Source: GCA-2720975 sp964469565 (GTDB taxonomy: Bacteria; Planctomycetota; UBA1135; GCA-002686595). Taken from it: a stretch of DNA of 64,000 bases. The DNA lies in NCBI GenBank assembly GCA_964469565.1, contig CAYXZD010000001.1, forward strand, positions 682,001-746,000. Direction: 5' to 3'. Below, one piece after another: positions 1 through 7,684 of the stretch. The notes below the pieces were generated by a model. The model had not been told where the DNA came from. It made no database searches and saw only the letters and a list, made by a program, of their open reading frames with translations. The translations under genes were made by a program, and so were the position numbers. Position 1 is the stretch's first letter; every line of letters starts with the position of its first letter.

Positions 1-2
1 AC

Positions 3-254
3 GCAACGATCGACATCTATGTTTCAGAGCGCAGCCAAAACTACGAATCGGCTGAATTCCTGAATCTTGACTGGTTCGATGGCTCCAGCTGGAACACGGC
101 TGATCAATGGCAGCAAAAGGGATGGCGCGACCAGTTCGTGACACTTCCCGCCGCCGCTGGTAACAACGCCGCCTTCAAGGTGCGATTCAGCTGTAACGCC
201 AAGGGCAAGCAGGAGCGTTCAAAGGTGGACGACTTCATGGTCGTCGGCAACTGA
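3..254 (+). CDS. C-terminal end of a secreted protein (5' end outside window)
   Basis: An open frame enters from the left edge and ends at a TGA. The 83 visible residues contain DWFDGSSW, a tryptophan-rich stretch, then VTLPAAAGNNAAFKVRFSCNA and the ending KVDDFMVVGN. This pattern (aromatic residues, alternating beta strands, a final VDDF strand) is typical of a concanavalin/MAM-like jelly-roll module found at the end of secreted peptidases and surface proteins. The catalytic part, if any, lies outside the window, so no function is assigned. The frame is inferred from the uninterrupted reading and sensible composition. Confidence 0.6.
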   Translation, partial: ATIDIYVSERSQNYESAEFLNLDWFDGSSWNTADQWQQKGWRDQFVTLPAAAGNNAAFKVRFSCNAKGKQERSKVDDFMVVGN

Positions 255-321
255 GTCAAGACTCCCCGGCCTGACCCCACCGCCCCTAGCGGGGATCGGT
301 GTGAGGGGAACTACTCAAAAC

Positions 322-360
322 GAGCCTCCCGGTGCACTGCGCCGGGAGGCTCTCTTGTTT
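322..360 (+). terminator. Rho-independent-type terminator
   Basis: A perfect 11-bp inverted repeat (GAGCCTCCCGG at 322-332 and its complement at 342-352) with a 9-nt loop is followed by TCTTGTTT. It lies 68 nt after the stop of the partial secreted gene and is preceded by an A-rich run, so it may also work on the other strand. The rest of the 255-546 gap shows no coding potential that I can support. Confidence 0.8.
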
Positions 361-546
361 GCGAGGCTCACGGCTTGGGCTGGGTCGTCGTGCGAGAGCA
401 TCCATTGGGATCGCACGTGTCCAGTCCTGGGACGCCTCAGACCCCCAATCCGGCTCTACACATGATTCGGCGCTGGCACAATCTACAGTTCGGGCCTCTC
501 GGTGGTCGACGGAAGGCATACCCCCTCTCCCCAATCCACCCCTACC

Positions 547-798
547 ATGAATTCCAAGCCCCAACGCCCCGCCCAGGTTCAAGCCCCAGAGGCTTCAAAC
601 CATGGGGCTCCCAGTACGAGTAAACGGGTCGTCACAACCAAGGCCGATCAAATGAGCCCTGAACTTGTGGACTTCATCAAGGCGATTGATGACTACAAGC
701 GCATTCATGGGCGCCCCTTCCCATCCTGGGGCGAAGTGCTCAACATCCTGACTGATCTAGGGTACGCCAAGGGCTCACCCACTGACGAGATCCGTTAG
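547..798 (+). CDS. Small conserved hypothetical protein (planctomycete type)
   Basis: The 83-residue product has a Pro/Ala/Ser-rich, probably disordered first half and a compact second half beginning near SPELVDFIKAIDDYKRIH and continuing with RPFPSWGEVLNILTDLGY. The second half has the pattern of a small helical domain with conserved Trp and Leu positions, reminiscent of short uncharacterised proteins common in Planctomycetota. The ATG at 547 is preferred over the upstream in-frame start at 502 because the intervening residues look like untranslated leader. No signal peptide is seen. It stands alone between a terminator and the convergent glyA gene. Function unknown. Confidence 0.6.
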   Translation: MNSKPQRPAQVQAPEASNHGAPSTSKRVVTTKADQMSPELVDFIKAIDDYKRIHGRPFPSWGEVLNILTDLGYAKGSPTDEIR

Positions 799-845
799 GC
801 GTGGCAGCCGGGTCCACAAGGATCTGTACTTTCAGTCTGTAATCC

Positions 846-878
846 CAGCAACCCACTAGGGAGCGGGTGACTCTGCTG
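846..878. other. Hairpin between convergent genes
   Basis: CAGCA (846-850) and TGCTG (874-878) enclose ACCC (851-854) and GGGT (865-868), making a 9-bp stem. No U-run follows on either strand. It sits in the gap between the small protein gene and glyA, which converge, and could slow or end transcription. Confidence 0.25.
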
Positions 879-947
879 TTAAGGCCGTAAACCGCCAGTT
901 TCGCCTCCAACCTGTCGCTAGGGTCCGACAAGCAGCGCAAATAGCAG

Positions 948-2213
948 CTAATAGATGGGCAGACGCAGGCAGACCTCTGCCACCTCTGCCTTGATGCGCT
1001 TGGCCACTGATTGATCGTCAGGGTGTTCGAGACACTCGGCAATCGCCCCCGCCAACCAAGCCATATCGGCCTCGACCAGTCCTCGGGTGGTAATGGCGGC
1101 CGTTCCCAAGCGGATGCCAGAGGCTTCCATGGGTGGCCGCTGATCGAAGGGAATCAAGTTCTTGTTGCACGTGATGTCCACTGCATGGAGAGCGTGCTCG
1201 GCAGCCATGCCACTCAGTCCCATCGCGTCCACGTCAACGAGTAAGAGGTGATTGTCTGTCCCCCCCGAGACGATACGGGCGCCTCGCCCAGCGAGGCCTT
1301 CTCCCAGCGCTGCTGCATTAGCAACCACCTGCCGCTGGTACGTCGCGAACTCCTCGGTGGCTGCCTCACGCAGAGCGATCGCCTTGGCAGCAATCACATG
1401 CATCAGGGGACCTCCCTGCCCGCCCGGAAAAATGGTGCTGTTGAGCTTCTTGAGCCAGTCTAGACTATTCGTCACGATCATCCCCCCACGCGGGCCGCGC
1501 AGCGTCTTGTGAGTCGTCATCGTGACCACATCTGCATAGGGAATCGGAGAGGGGTGCACGCCTGCGGCTACAAGCCCGGCAATGTGAGCCATGTCCACCA
1601 TCAAATGCGCACCCACTTCGTCGGCGATGGCTTTGAAGCCAGCAAAGTCAATGGTACGCGGGTAGGCCGAGGCTCCGGCGAGGATCACTTGAGGTTGAAA
1701 CTCCCGCGCCAGTTCCCCAACAGCTTCCATGTCGATGCGCTCAGTCTCAGGATCCACCCCGTAGCCCTTGAACTCATAAAACACACCCGAAAAATTCTTG
1801 GGGTGCCCATGAGAAAGGTGCCCCCCATGATCAAGGTCCATGGCAAGGACTCGCTGTCCCGGCTCCAGCAGCGCCATCAGCGCGCCCATATTGGCCTGCG
1901 TTCCGCTATGGGGTTGCACATTGGCATAGCCCACATCGAACAGGGATTTGGCCCGGGCACGCGCTAGGTTTTCCACGTCATCCACGTGCTCACATCCCCC
2001 GTAGTAGCGTCGTCCAGGATACCCCTCTGCGTACTTGTTCGTGAGCGCTGTCCCCATGGCCGCAATCACTTCGGGAGATGCATGGTTCTCTGATGCAATC
2101 AACTCCAGTTGATCCGCTTGGCGCTGACACTCTGCGTCGATGGCCTTCCAGACCTCCTCATCGGAGCGCAGCCCCAGTGGAGAATGACTGTACGGAAAAT
2201 TGTCCCGGCTCAC
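948..2213 (-). CDS. glyA: Serine hydroxymethyltransferase
   Basis: This enzyme interconverts serine plus tetrahydrofolate with glycine plus 5,10-methylenetetrahydrofolate, feeding one-carbon metabolism in the cytoplasm. The 421-residue length matches the family. Visible hallmarks are the N-terminal LIASENHASPEV, the NKYAEGYPGRRYYGG stretch, HSGTQANMGAL, VDMAHIAGLVAAG and the PLP lysine motif TTHKTLRGPRGG. The GTG start overlaps the stop of the upstream MORN-repeat lipoprotein gene by 4 nt (GTGA), implying translational coupling, which is an odd partner for a housekeeping folate enzyme. The N-terminal half around residues 1-25 is normal for the family, supporting this start. Confidence 0.96.
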   Translation of the reverse strand: MSRDNFPYSHSPLGLRSDEEVWKAIDAECQRQADQLELIASENHASPEVIAAMGTALTNKYAEGYPGRRYYGGCEHVDDVENLARARAKSLFDVGYANVQPHSGTQANMGALMALLEPGQRVLAMDLDHGGHLSHGHPKNFSGVFYEFKGYGVDPETERIDMEAVGELAREFQPQVILAGASAYPRTIDFAGFKAIADEVGAHLMVDMAHIAGLVAAGVHPSPIPYADVVTMTTHKTLRGPRGGMIVTNSLDWLKKLNSTIFPGGQGGPLMHVIAAKAIALREAATEEFATYQRQVVANAAALGEGLAGRGARIVSGGTDNHLLLVDVDAMGLSGMAAEHALHAVDITCNKNLIPFDQRPPMEASGIRLGTAAITTRGLVEADMAWLAGAIAECLEHPDDQSVAKRIKAEVAEVCLRLPIY

Positions 2214-3361
2214 TGCGTCACCTCCTCTGTGTCTTGGGCGAGTTCGGCTGCCTTGGCCTGGGCCTTTTCACCTAGCGGGCCGCTGCGCGCGCCATCTGTG
2301 TAGATTCCGCTCACCTGCTCGTCGAGCACCCCCTCATCATCCCATGCGAAGAATGGCCCCACGCGCTGACCGGCGGTGATTTGGCCATAGAGGCGACGGC
2401 GGCCATCCGGATACCACTGCTGCCCGAGGCCCTGCTGATTTCCAGCCTTGGTGTAGATCACTTCAGCAAGGGTCCCGTCGGGGTGCCAACTGCGTACGGG
2501 CCCCTCACTAGCTCCTGCTACAAAGTTCGCCTGTTTCTTTTGTTGACCGTTGGGGTGCCACTCAATCCACTCGCCGACCATTAGATCCGCTTCAAAGGTC
2601 CCCCGTGATTGACGTTCACCATTGGCGTACCACCCGTGGGCCGCTCCAACTTTGAGGCCATCCTCCCACTGCAGTTCATTGAGCTTGGCACCGCCTTCGT
2701 GGTACCGAATCTCTGAACCGTGCTTGCGGTCCTCCACAAACATGATCTCTGATTGCACTTCACCGTTTTCGTAGTAAGCCACCGTCTTACCGTGGGCCTT
2801 GCCCCCCTTGAGCTCTACCGACGAGTACTTCTTGCCCGAGGGGTAAAACGCTTCAACTCTGGTGCGTACACCCTGCTGAAGGGTCACCTTTTCCTGGACC
2901 TGGCCTGATTCGTGGTAGCTGATCCAATCGCCATCCTTTTGGCCAGCCGAGTAGAGTCCCTCCTGGCGCACCTGCCCGTTTGAGTGCCACTCTTTGAAGG
3001 CACCCTGCATGTGACCCGCTTCGTAATGGGCTTCACTCTTGATGCGACCGTCGTCATGCCACTCCTTCCAAGCCCCCTGCTCGAGTCCATCCTCGGAGTA
3101 CTCACCGCGACGAGCCACCTGCCCGTTGGAATGGAACTCAGAGTATTCTCCTACAAACTTTCCGTAGCGGGTCGTGCCCTGCACTTTGGGCATAGTGCCG
3201 GCCTCATCCCAGAAGGTCTCCTCCTTGCGCATTCCGGCTCCGCCTCCGGTTGGATCTTCCGCGGTACCGCAACTGGAAAGGGTCAGGCCACAAGCGAGGA
3301 CAAGAACCGAGGATGCACCTGCAAGGAGGCGATGAATGGGGAGGCGGATAGCAGAGTCCAT
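2210..3361 (-). CDS. MORN_2-repeat (YwqK-like) lipoprotein
   Basis: The 383-residue protein begins with a lipoprotein signal peptide and a lipobox ending LTLSSC (Cys about residue 31). The rest is a string of about a dozen MORN-type repeats of 22-24 residues with the signature 'Y..GQ..G.W..WH.NG....', for example GAWKEWHDDG, GAFKEWHSNGQ, GEWIEWHPNGQ and GLGQQWYPDG. Such repeats form extended beta-solenoid-like surfaces for binding lipids or proteins. Bacterial YwqK relatives are often labelled antitoxins, but no toxin gene is adjacent, so I do not make that call. Its stop overlaps the GTG start of glyA. It probably sits on a membrane facing the periplasm. Confidence 0.8.
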   Translation of the reverse strand: MDSAIRLPIHRLLAGASSVLVLACGLTLSSCGTAEDPTGGGAGMRKEETFWDEAGTMPKVQGTTRYGKFVGEYSEFHSNGQVARRGEYSEDGLEQGAWKEWHDDGRIKSEAHYEAGHMQGAFKEWHSNGQVRQEGLYSAGQKDGDWISYHESGQVQEKVTLQQGVRTRVEAFYPSGKKYSSVELKGGKAHGKTVAYYENGEVQSEIMFVEDRKHGSEIRYHEGGAKLNELQWEDGLKVGAAHGWYANGERQSRGTFEADLMVGEWIEWHPNGQQKKQANFVAGASEGPVRSWHPDGTLAEVIYTKAGNQQGLGQQWYPDGRRRLYGQITAGQRVGPFFAWDDEGVLDEQVSGIYTDGARSGPLGEKAQAKAAELAQDTEEVTQ

Positions 3362-3680
3362 GAATGATGACGTTGAACCAATGGAATGCCCACCACACCC
3401 CCAGTCCTATGGCGGAACAGGGAAAGGCACGGGGGCCGACTGGGCAATTTGGGTGCGGGGCACTGCCCCGATCCCATCTTATCGGCTGCCTGCCCCAGTT
3501 TCTGCCCCTGAGGTCAGATGATGCCAACCCCGTAGCCATCCCAGCGTATCCAGCATGCCGATGGGAGAAGTGCGCGGGTGAGGGGATCCCCTCACCCCCA
3601 TGGCAAGTCGCCCCGAAGCCTTGCTAGGATGAGCCATCACCCAGTCACAAGCCCCGATTCAATCGCTGCAGTCTACGCCC
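3362..3680. other. Divergent intergenic region, no gene seen
   Basis: The region lies between the divergent MORN lipoprotein and sulfatase-like genes. Short frames here have no recognisable content. It holds a 22-bp perfect palindrome (listed separately) and a TAGGAT hexamer at 3625-3630 that could be a -10 element for the rightward gene. Confidence 0.5.
3576..3597. repeat. 22-bp perfect palindrome, candidate operator
   Basis: GGGTGAGGGGA at 3576-3586 is followed immediately by its exact reverse complement at 3587-3597, with no loop. It lies 83 nt upstream of the sulfatase-like gene start and just before a possible -10 box (3625-3630). The lack of a spacer favours a dimeric protein-binding site over an RNA hairpin. 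Confidence 0.45.
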
Positions 3681-5261
3681 ATGCGCCCCCCCACCTCGCA
3701 ACCCAAGCTCCTTCCAGTCCAACGATGGAGAGTGCCCACTTGGCTCACTGCGTGCATGCTCGCCGCCTGCGGTTCGGATCCCAGCCCGCCCAACGTACTG
3801 CTCATCACGCTAGACACGACTCGACCAGACTATTTCTCTTGCTATGGGTCGGGGAACCGAACCCCGGGCTTTGATGCGCTCGCTCGCGTGGGTGCTCGAT
3901 TCGAGGCAGCCCTCTCCACATCCGCGGTGACACCCGTGGCCCATGCGAGCATTCTGACAGGCCTCAATCAGTACCAGCATGGTCTGCGCGTGCTTTCGGC
4001 CGAGAGTGGATTCCGGCTACCCACATCGAGCACGACCCTAGCGGGCTACCTCAAGAGCGCAGGGTACGCCACAGGTGCAGTCCACTCGGCCTTCCCTGTT
4101 TCGGGGTACTTTGGATTCAATCAGGACTTTGACCGCTTCGAGAGTTTCAGCGGAAGCATGGGGGTCGAGGCTGGCGCATCCAAGACCACCTGGGACCTCG
4201 GCTCCCTGCAGCGCCGCTCGGATGACACAACAGCCCTCGCCCTTGAGGTGATTGACGACCTGCGCAAGGATGGCCGCCCATTTTTCCTATGGGTGCACTA
4301 CTGGGACCCCCACGATCCCACCCTGCTCCCGCCCAAAGAGTGGCTTAGTGCTGTAAGTGGACCATCCACCGGGCCGCAGTCCCCCCAGCATGAGCAGATT
4401 TACGCCGCCGAAATCCGCTTCATGGATCGCCAGTTCCAAGGGCTCGCCGATGGGCTTGAAAGGGAGGGGCTGCGCCCCAATACCCTCATCGCCCTCACAG
4501 CGGACCACGGTCAGGGACTGAGCGACGGCTTTCAGCGCCACGGCTGGGCAGCTCACCGCATGACCTATCAGGAGCAGATCCACGTCCCGCTCATCTTTGC
4601 CGGACCGGGTATCCCACCCAACCAGACCTTTGGCGACCTCGCCAGCACGGTCGACATTGTGCCCACCCTACTCGACCTCACAGGGATCCCCGACCTCGTC
4701 CCGAGCGAACTCAACCTTGCCGGACGCAGTCTGGCTCCACTCTTCGTCGGGCAGACCCTCGCACCCACGATCGTCTACGCAGACCAGGTCAACGGCTACG
4801 ATTTCAACGCGAGCATGACCGGCCCAAGACCTGATGCGGCGTTTCTTTACACCGTCTGTGACGGAGACTGGAAGCTCACGTGGCGCCCGCACATGCCCGC
4901 ATCCTCCGAGCTGTTCCACCTAGGCCGTGATCCCCTAGAAACAGTCAATGTCATCGAGTCTGAACCGGAGGTCTTTCTGAGGCTCATGAACGACCTCGCC
5001 GATCGTTCCCCGTGGGTCGTAGGCCCATTCCCTGCCGACGGCAGCACTCGCGCTGGTGCCGGCGCCGCTCTGAATGCGCTGGGATACGGGGGCAGTGATG
5101 AGGCGGGAGGGACCGATCTGGTTTGGGAGTGGACCTGCCCCGCCCACTTGGATTTCACCCGCCCGGTATCCGGATCTGATGCAAACCTCACCCACGGGGA
5201 TGGCTGTGAGCACCGCCTCGTACCTGTCTCCGACTGGGCGGCGCTGAGTCAGTCCAAATAG
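3681..5261 (+). CDS. Sulfatase-superfamily lipoprotein with Thr at the nucleophile position
   Basis: The 526-residue protein has an N-terminal signal with lipobox LAAC (Cys30). The alkaline-phosphatase/sulfatase fold is clear: metal ligand segment LITLDTTRPDYF (residues 41-52), HASILTG, a second metal site TADHGQGLSDGF, and a DGDWKLTWRP C-terminal strand. The position that is Cys or Ser in formylglycine sulfatases (C/S-x-P-S-R) aligns with Thr84 in TPVAHAS, so maturation to formylglycine is not expected and a phosphodi/monoesterase or transferase activity using Thr is as likely as sulfatase. Surface-anchored, probably acting on polysaccharide or phospho-substrates. A palindrome lies upstream. 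Confidence 0.85.
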   Translation: MRPPTSQPKLLPVQRWRVPTWLTACMLAACGSDPSPPNVLLITLDTTRPDYFSCYGSGNRTPGFDALARVGARFEAALSTSAVTPVAHASILTGLNQYQHGLRVLSAESGFRLPTSSTTLAGYLKSAGYATGAVHSAFPVSGYFGFNQDFDRFESFSGSMGVEAGASKTTWDLGSLQRRSDDTTALALEVIDDLRKDGRPFFLWVHYWDPHDPTLLPPKEWLSAVSGPSTGPQSPQHEQIYAAEIRFMDRQFQGLADGLEREGLRPNTLIALTADHGQGLSDGFQRHGWAAHRMTYQEQIHVPLIFAGPGIPPNQTFGDLASTVDIVPTLLDLTGIPDLVPSELNLAGRSLAPLFVGQTLAPTIVYADQVNGYDFNASMTGPRPDAAFLYTVCDGDWKLTWRPHMPASSELFHLGRDPLETVNVIESEPEVFLRLMNDLADRSPWVVGPFPADGSTRAGAGAALNALGYGGSDEAGGTDLVWEWTCPAHLDFTRPVSGSDANLTHGDGCEHRLVPVSDWAALSQSK

Positions 5262-5297
5262 GCTCAGCTGAAACAGGTTCTGGCCAACCGAATCCGA

Positions 5298-5317
5298 GCC
5301 CGTGAGGCCCTGCGGGC
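5298..5317. terminator. Weak hairpin between convergent genes
   Basis: GCCCG (5298-5302) and CGGGC (5313-5317) form a 5-bp stem in the 73-nt gap between two convergent genes. There is no U-run, so a terminator role is only inferred from position. Confidence 0.25.
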
Positions 5318-5334
5318 ATGCTCAGCAGCCTCCG

Positions 5335-6498
5335 TTACCAACACAGGTCATTGGATAAGCCGGGCGTTCCCATGCCCCCGCCCACCAAGGGCGTGCTGGC
5401 TGAACACCAGTGCAATCCATCATCGTTGCTGAGCCAGTGATCCTGTCCCGGTTGGAGGCTGGCCGACCGGCCCGCCTGATCAGGCCAGAGAATCCCATCG
5501 TCGTAGATGATTGCATCGACCCAACAGCCTGAAGGCGTGGAGATGTATATCTCGTCAGATGTGTTCGAGAGGGTGAGGCCCTGATAGGCCACATCCACGG
5601 GAATGCCCCCGTTGTAAAATGGGTCCGCCTCCCTGCCGAGCACGAGTCGCTTTCCGGGGGCCAATGGAATCCCTGCCCCACCATTGTCTAGCACCGCCAA
5701 GTCGATGCCCGCATCGAACAGTATCCAGCCCTCGAGATCGAGGAGTTGGCTACTCGTATTGTAAACCTCAAACCACTCGCCGAATGCGTCGGGGACAGCG
5801 GTGGGGTCCTTCATGAACTCGGTGATGACAACAGCGCCCGCTGGGAATCCTGATGCTCCCCGGGGGAGCCGGTCCCCTTGGGGTAGTCGTGAACTCAGTG
5901 CAGCTTCAGTCCAGGGGCTTGCGGGTCCCCAGACCAAGATGCGCAAGTCCGCACTCATGCGGCGAGCGGCTGTCGGGAGATTCCAGCTGGTCACTCCCTG
6001 TGCATTGAGGGTGCGAACAGGACCCAAGCGTCCGCTCAGACCATTCAAGCAGGGCGCATAGGGAAGCGGTTTAGCCCCTGGATCAAGCAGCAGCAAGCAT
6101 GCAGTTCCAAAGGCCTGCTGTGCTCCGGCCGCCACCCCAACACGCCAACTGGATCCCGATGGGGTCGGCAAGGTAAAGACCCGTGGCGGCTGCTGCCCCC
6201 GCGGCGCACAGGGGATCCCAGCCACCGGCCCCCCAGCTCCTCCACGGGGGAGTTGCCCTGCGAGGGGCTGGAGGGCTCCAGGGGCATGCACCCCAAAGCT
6301 ACTCGCTCCAATGCCACTCGCGTCAAAGCCAAGCACTCCAACGCTTGGCACACCGTGCGCAGGCCCTACGGTGACCGCACATGGACTCAGTGTCCCCGCC
6401 GCAACGGCCACTGTTCCACTGCCGAGGACCCATGCCCCCACGACCATCCAACTCTGGGCTGCACAAACCTGCAGAATCCGAACACTCCAATCTCTCAT
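5335..6498 (-). CDS. Secreted lamin-tail-domain protein
   Basis: Using the ATG at 6498, which is preceded by a good GAGGAG ribosome site, gives 387 residues. A signal-like hydrophobic segment (about 15-30) is followed by a Gly/Ala/Pro-rich region of beta type with Cys residues, then a lamin tail domain (about residues 235-350) recognisable from VVITEFMKDP, GEWFEVYNTSSQ, LDLEGWILFD and YISTPSGCWVDAIIY. The end has the usual ASLQPGQDHW and STPLVGGGMGTPG pattern. Bacterial lamin-tail domains occur on extracellular proteins and are thought to be adhesive or to hold nucleases; no nuclease domain is seen here. Longer upstream starts add residues without signal character. Confidence 0.8.
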   Translation of the reverse strand: MRDWSVRILQVCAAQSWMVVGAWVLGSGTVAVAAGTLSPCAVTVGPAHGVPSVGVLGFDASGIGASSFGVHAPGALQPLAGQLPRGGAGGPVAGIPCAPRGQQPPRVFTLPTPSGSSWRVGVAAGAQQAFGTACLLLLDPGAKPLPYAPCLNGLSGRLGPVRTLNAQGVTSWNLPTAARRMSADLRILVWGPASPWTEAALSSRLPQGDRLPRGASGFPAGAVVITEFMKDPTAVPDAFGEWFEVYNTSSQLLDLEGWILFDAGIDLAVLDNGGAGIPLAPGKRLVLGREADPFYNGGIPVDVAYQGLTLSNTSDEIYISTPSGCWVDAIIYDDGILWPDQAGRSASLQPGQDHWLSNDDGLHWCSASTPLVGGGMGTPGLSNDLCW

Positions 6499-6614
6499 CT
6501 TCTTGCTCCTCAAAGGGGTCATCACACCGAACCGCACCACACCCCCTTTGACGATCCCCGATCCGAGCGGTTTCACCTCTTGCAGCCAGTGCATGGCTGG
6601 GGTCACATAACCCC

Positions 6615-7562
6615 ATGAAGCGCCGCCTGATCACCCTCTGCATCCTCGCCCTCCTCTCACTAACAGCCCTTCTTGCAGTCGGGTGGGCCGTCTTGCCAGG
6701 GCGAGCGCGGTCTCTCCTTGCCTCCAGCTCGCAAGAGGCCCTCGGTGTCCCCGCCACGATCGCTGAGGGTGACCTCGCCTACGCAGACTCAATCCTCACC
6801 CTCGCCATCACCGGCTTAGACATTCAGAATCCCCCCGGCTTTGATGGTGCTCCCCTGCTTCACCTTGGAGAAGTTCAATGCGCCCTGCAACCCACCACAG
6901 TCCTTGACGACACAGTGGTATTCCAATCTCTTTCAATTCACGATCTGCGTCTGCGAATCGTGCAGAAGGGCAAGGAATCCAATCTCGAACCCCTGCTGCG
7001 CAAGGTTGCCTCAGCGATCTCTCGCCCAGGTCCCGAGCCCCCCCCAGTGACCACGACTATCCCTGACCACTCAAAAGGACCGCGCATCGACCTACAACGC
7101 ATCGACATCGCAGGCTGGGGAATAGATCTCGACATCAGTGGCCTTGGACCGCTCGACATCCGCAAGAGCGCAACACTGCCTGCATTCAGCATCCCCCTGA
7201 ATCAAGTGCGAGCATCAGACGGCGGGGCGCCCACCCTCTCCGACCTGCTCAGTGCGCTGCTCGTCGCCTGCCACGACCGTGCACTTGCGGAATCAGAGCC
7301 CTTCCTCCCCGAAGGAACGGCCGCTCTCCTCCGGGGGGGGTCTTTCAAGGAGCAAGTCAAAGCCTTGGGCGGCACTCTCATCGAGGATGAACTCGACAGG
7401 CAAATTGACAGGCAACTCGACAGGCAACTCAACAGGCTCTTGGACGGCTCCTTAGACTCGGTCTTGCCGGGTGCAGGGACCAGGGACTCGGATCAATCAT
7501 TGAAGGGCACCCTGAAGAACTCCCTGGGTGAGCGAGCGAAGGGCTTGTTCGACAGGGATTGA
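6615..7562 (+). CDS. AsmA-like membrane-anchored protein
   Basis: The 315-residue product starts with KRR and one hydrophobic helix (about residues 5-28), then a domain resembling the N-terminal part of AsmA-family proteins: LGVPATIAEGDLAYADSIL, LTGLDIQNPPGF and LLHLGEVQCAL, with a later repeat of the LRIDL-type strand. AsmA-like proteins are envelope proteins with repeated beta strands and are linked to lipid transport and outer-membrane assembly. The C-terminal part carries a charged repeat DRQIDRQLDRQLNRLLDG (residues 260-277). The stop codon lies inside a 16-bp tandem repeat that continues downstream. Confidence 0.65.
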   Translation: MKRRLITLCILALLSLTALLAVGWAVLPGRARSLLASSSQEALGVPATIAEGDLAYADSILTLAITGLDIQNPPGFDGAPLLHLGEVQCALQPTTVLDDTVVFQSLSIHDLRLRIVQKGKESNLEPLLRKVASAISRPGPEPPPVTTTIPDHSKGPRIDLQRIDIAGWGIDLDISGLGPLDIRKSATLPAFSIPLNQVRASDGGAPTLSDLLSALLVACHDRALAESEPFLPEGTAALLRGGSFKEQVKALGGTLIEDELDRQIDRQLDRQLNRLLDGSLDSVLPGAGTRDSDQSLKGTLKNSLGERAKGLFDRD

Positions 7563-7614
7563 TCAGGACAGGGATTGACCAGGACAGGGATTGACCAGGG
7601 CAGGGATTGATCAG
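7551..7614. repeat. Four tandem copies of a 16-bp unit
   Basis: Units at 7551-7566, 7567-7582, 7583-7598 and 7599-7614 follow GACAGGGATTGAYCAG with one or two substitutions. The first copy contains the stop codon of the AsmA-like gene, so the array spans the end of the gene and its 3' flank. Every copy contains the same in-phase-shifted TGA. Confidence 0.85.
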
Positions 7615-7684
7615 TGAGTGCGAGTCGCTGAATCTCCGCTAGCACGCCCCGGGCCATCCCACGGGATTCTCCCTGCCCATCGGG

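Noticed and set aside
800..945. Possible structured RNA downstream of glyA
   Set aside because: There is one good hairpin, but the sequence does not match tmRNA, SRP RNA, RNase P or 6S features that I know, and no promoter is visible.
740..1042. Minus-strand open frame of 100 codons over the glyA 3' end
   Set aside because: It overlaps glyA in another frame and its residues show no domain or composition of a real protein.
2210..3361. YwqK-type antitoxin
   Set aside because: MORN_2 proteins are often named antitoxins, but no toxin gene is adjacent and the protein has a lipoprotein signal.
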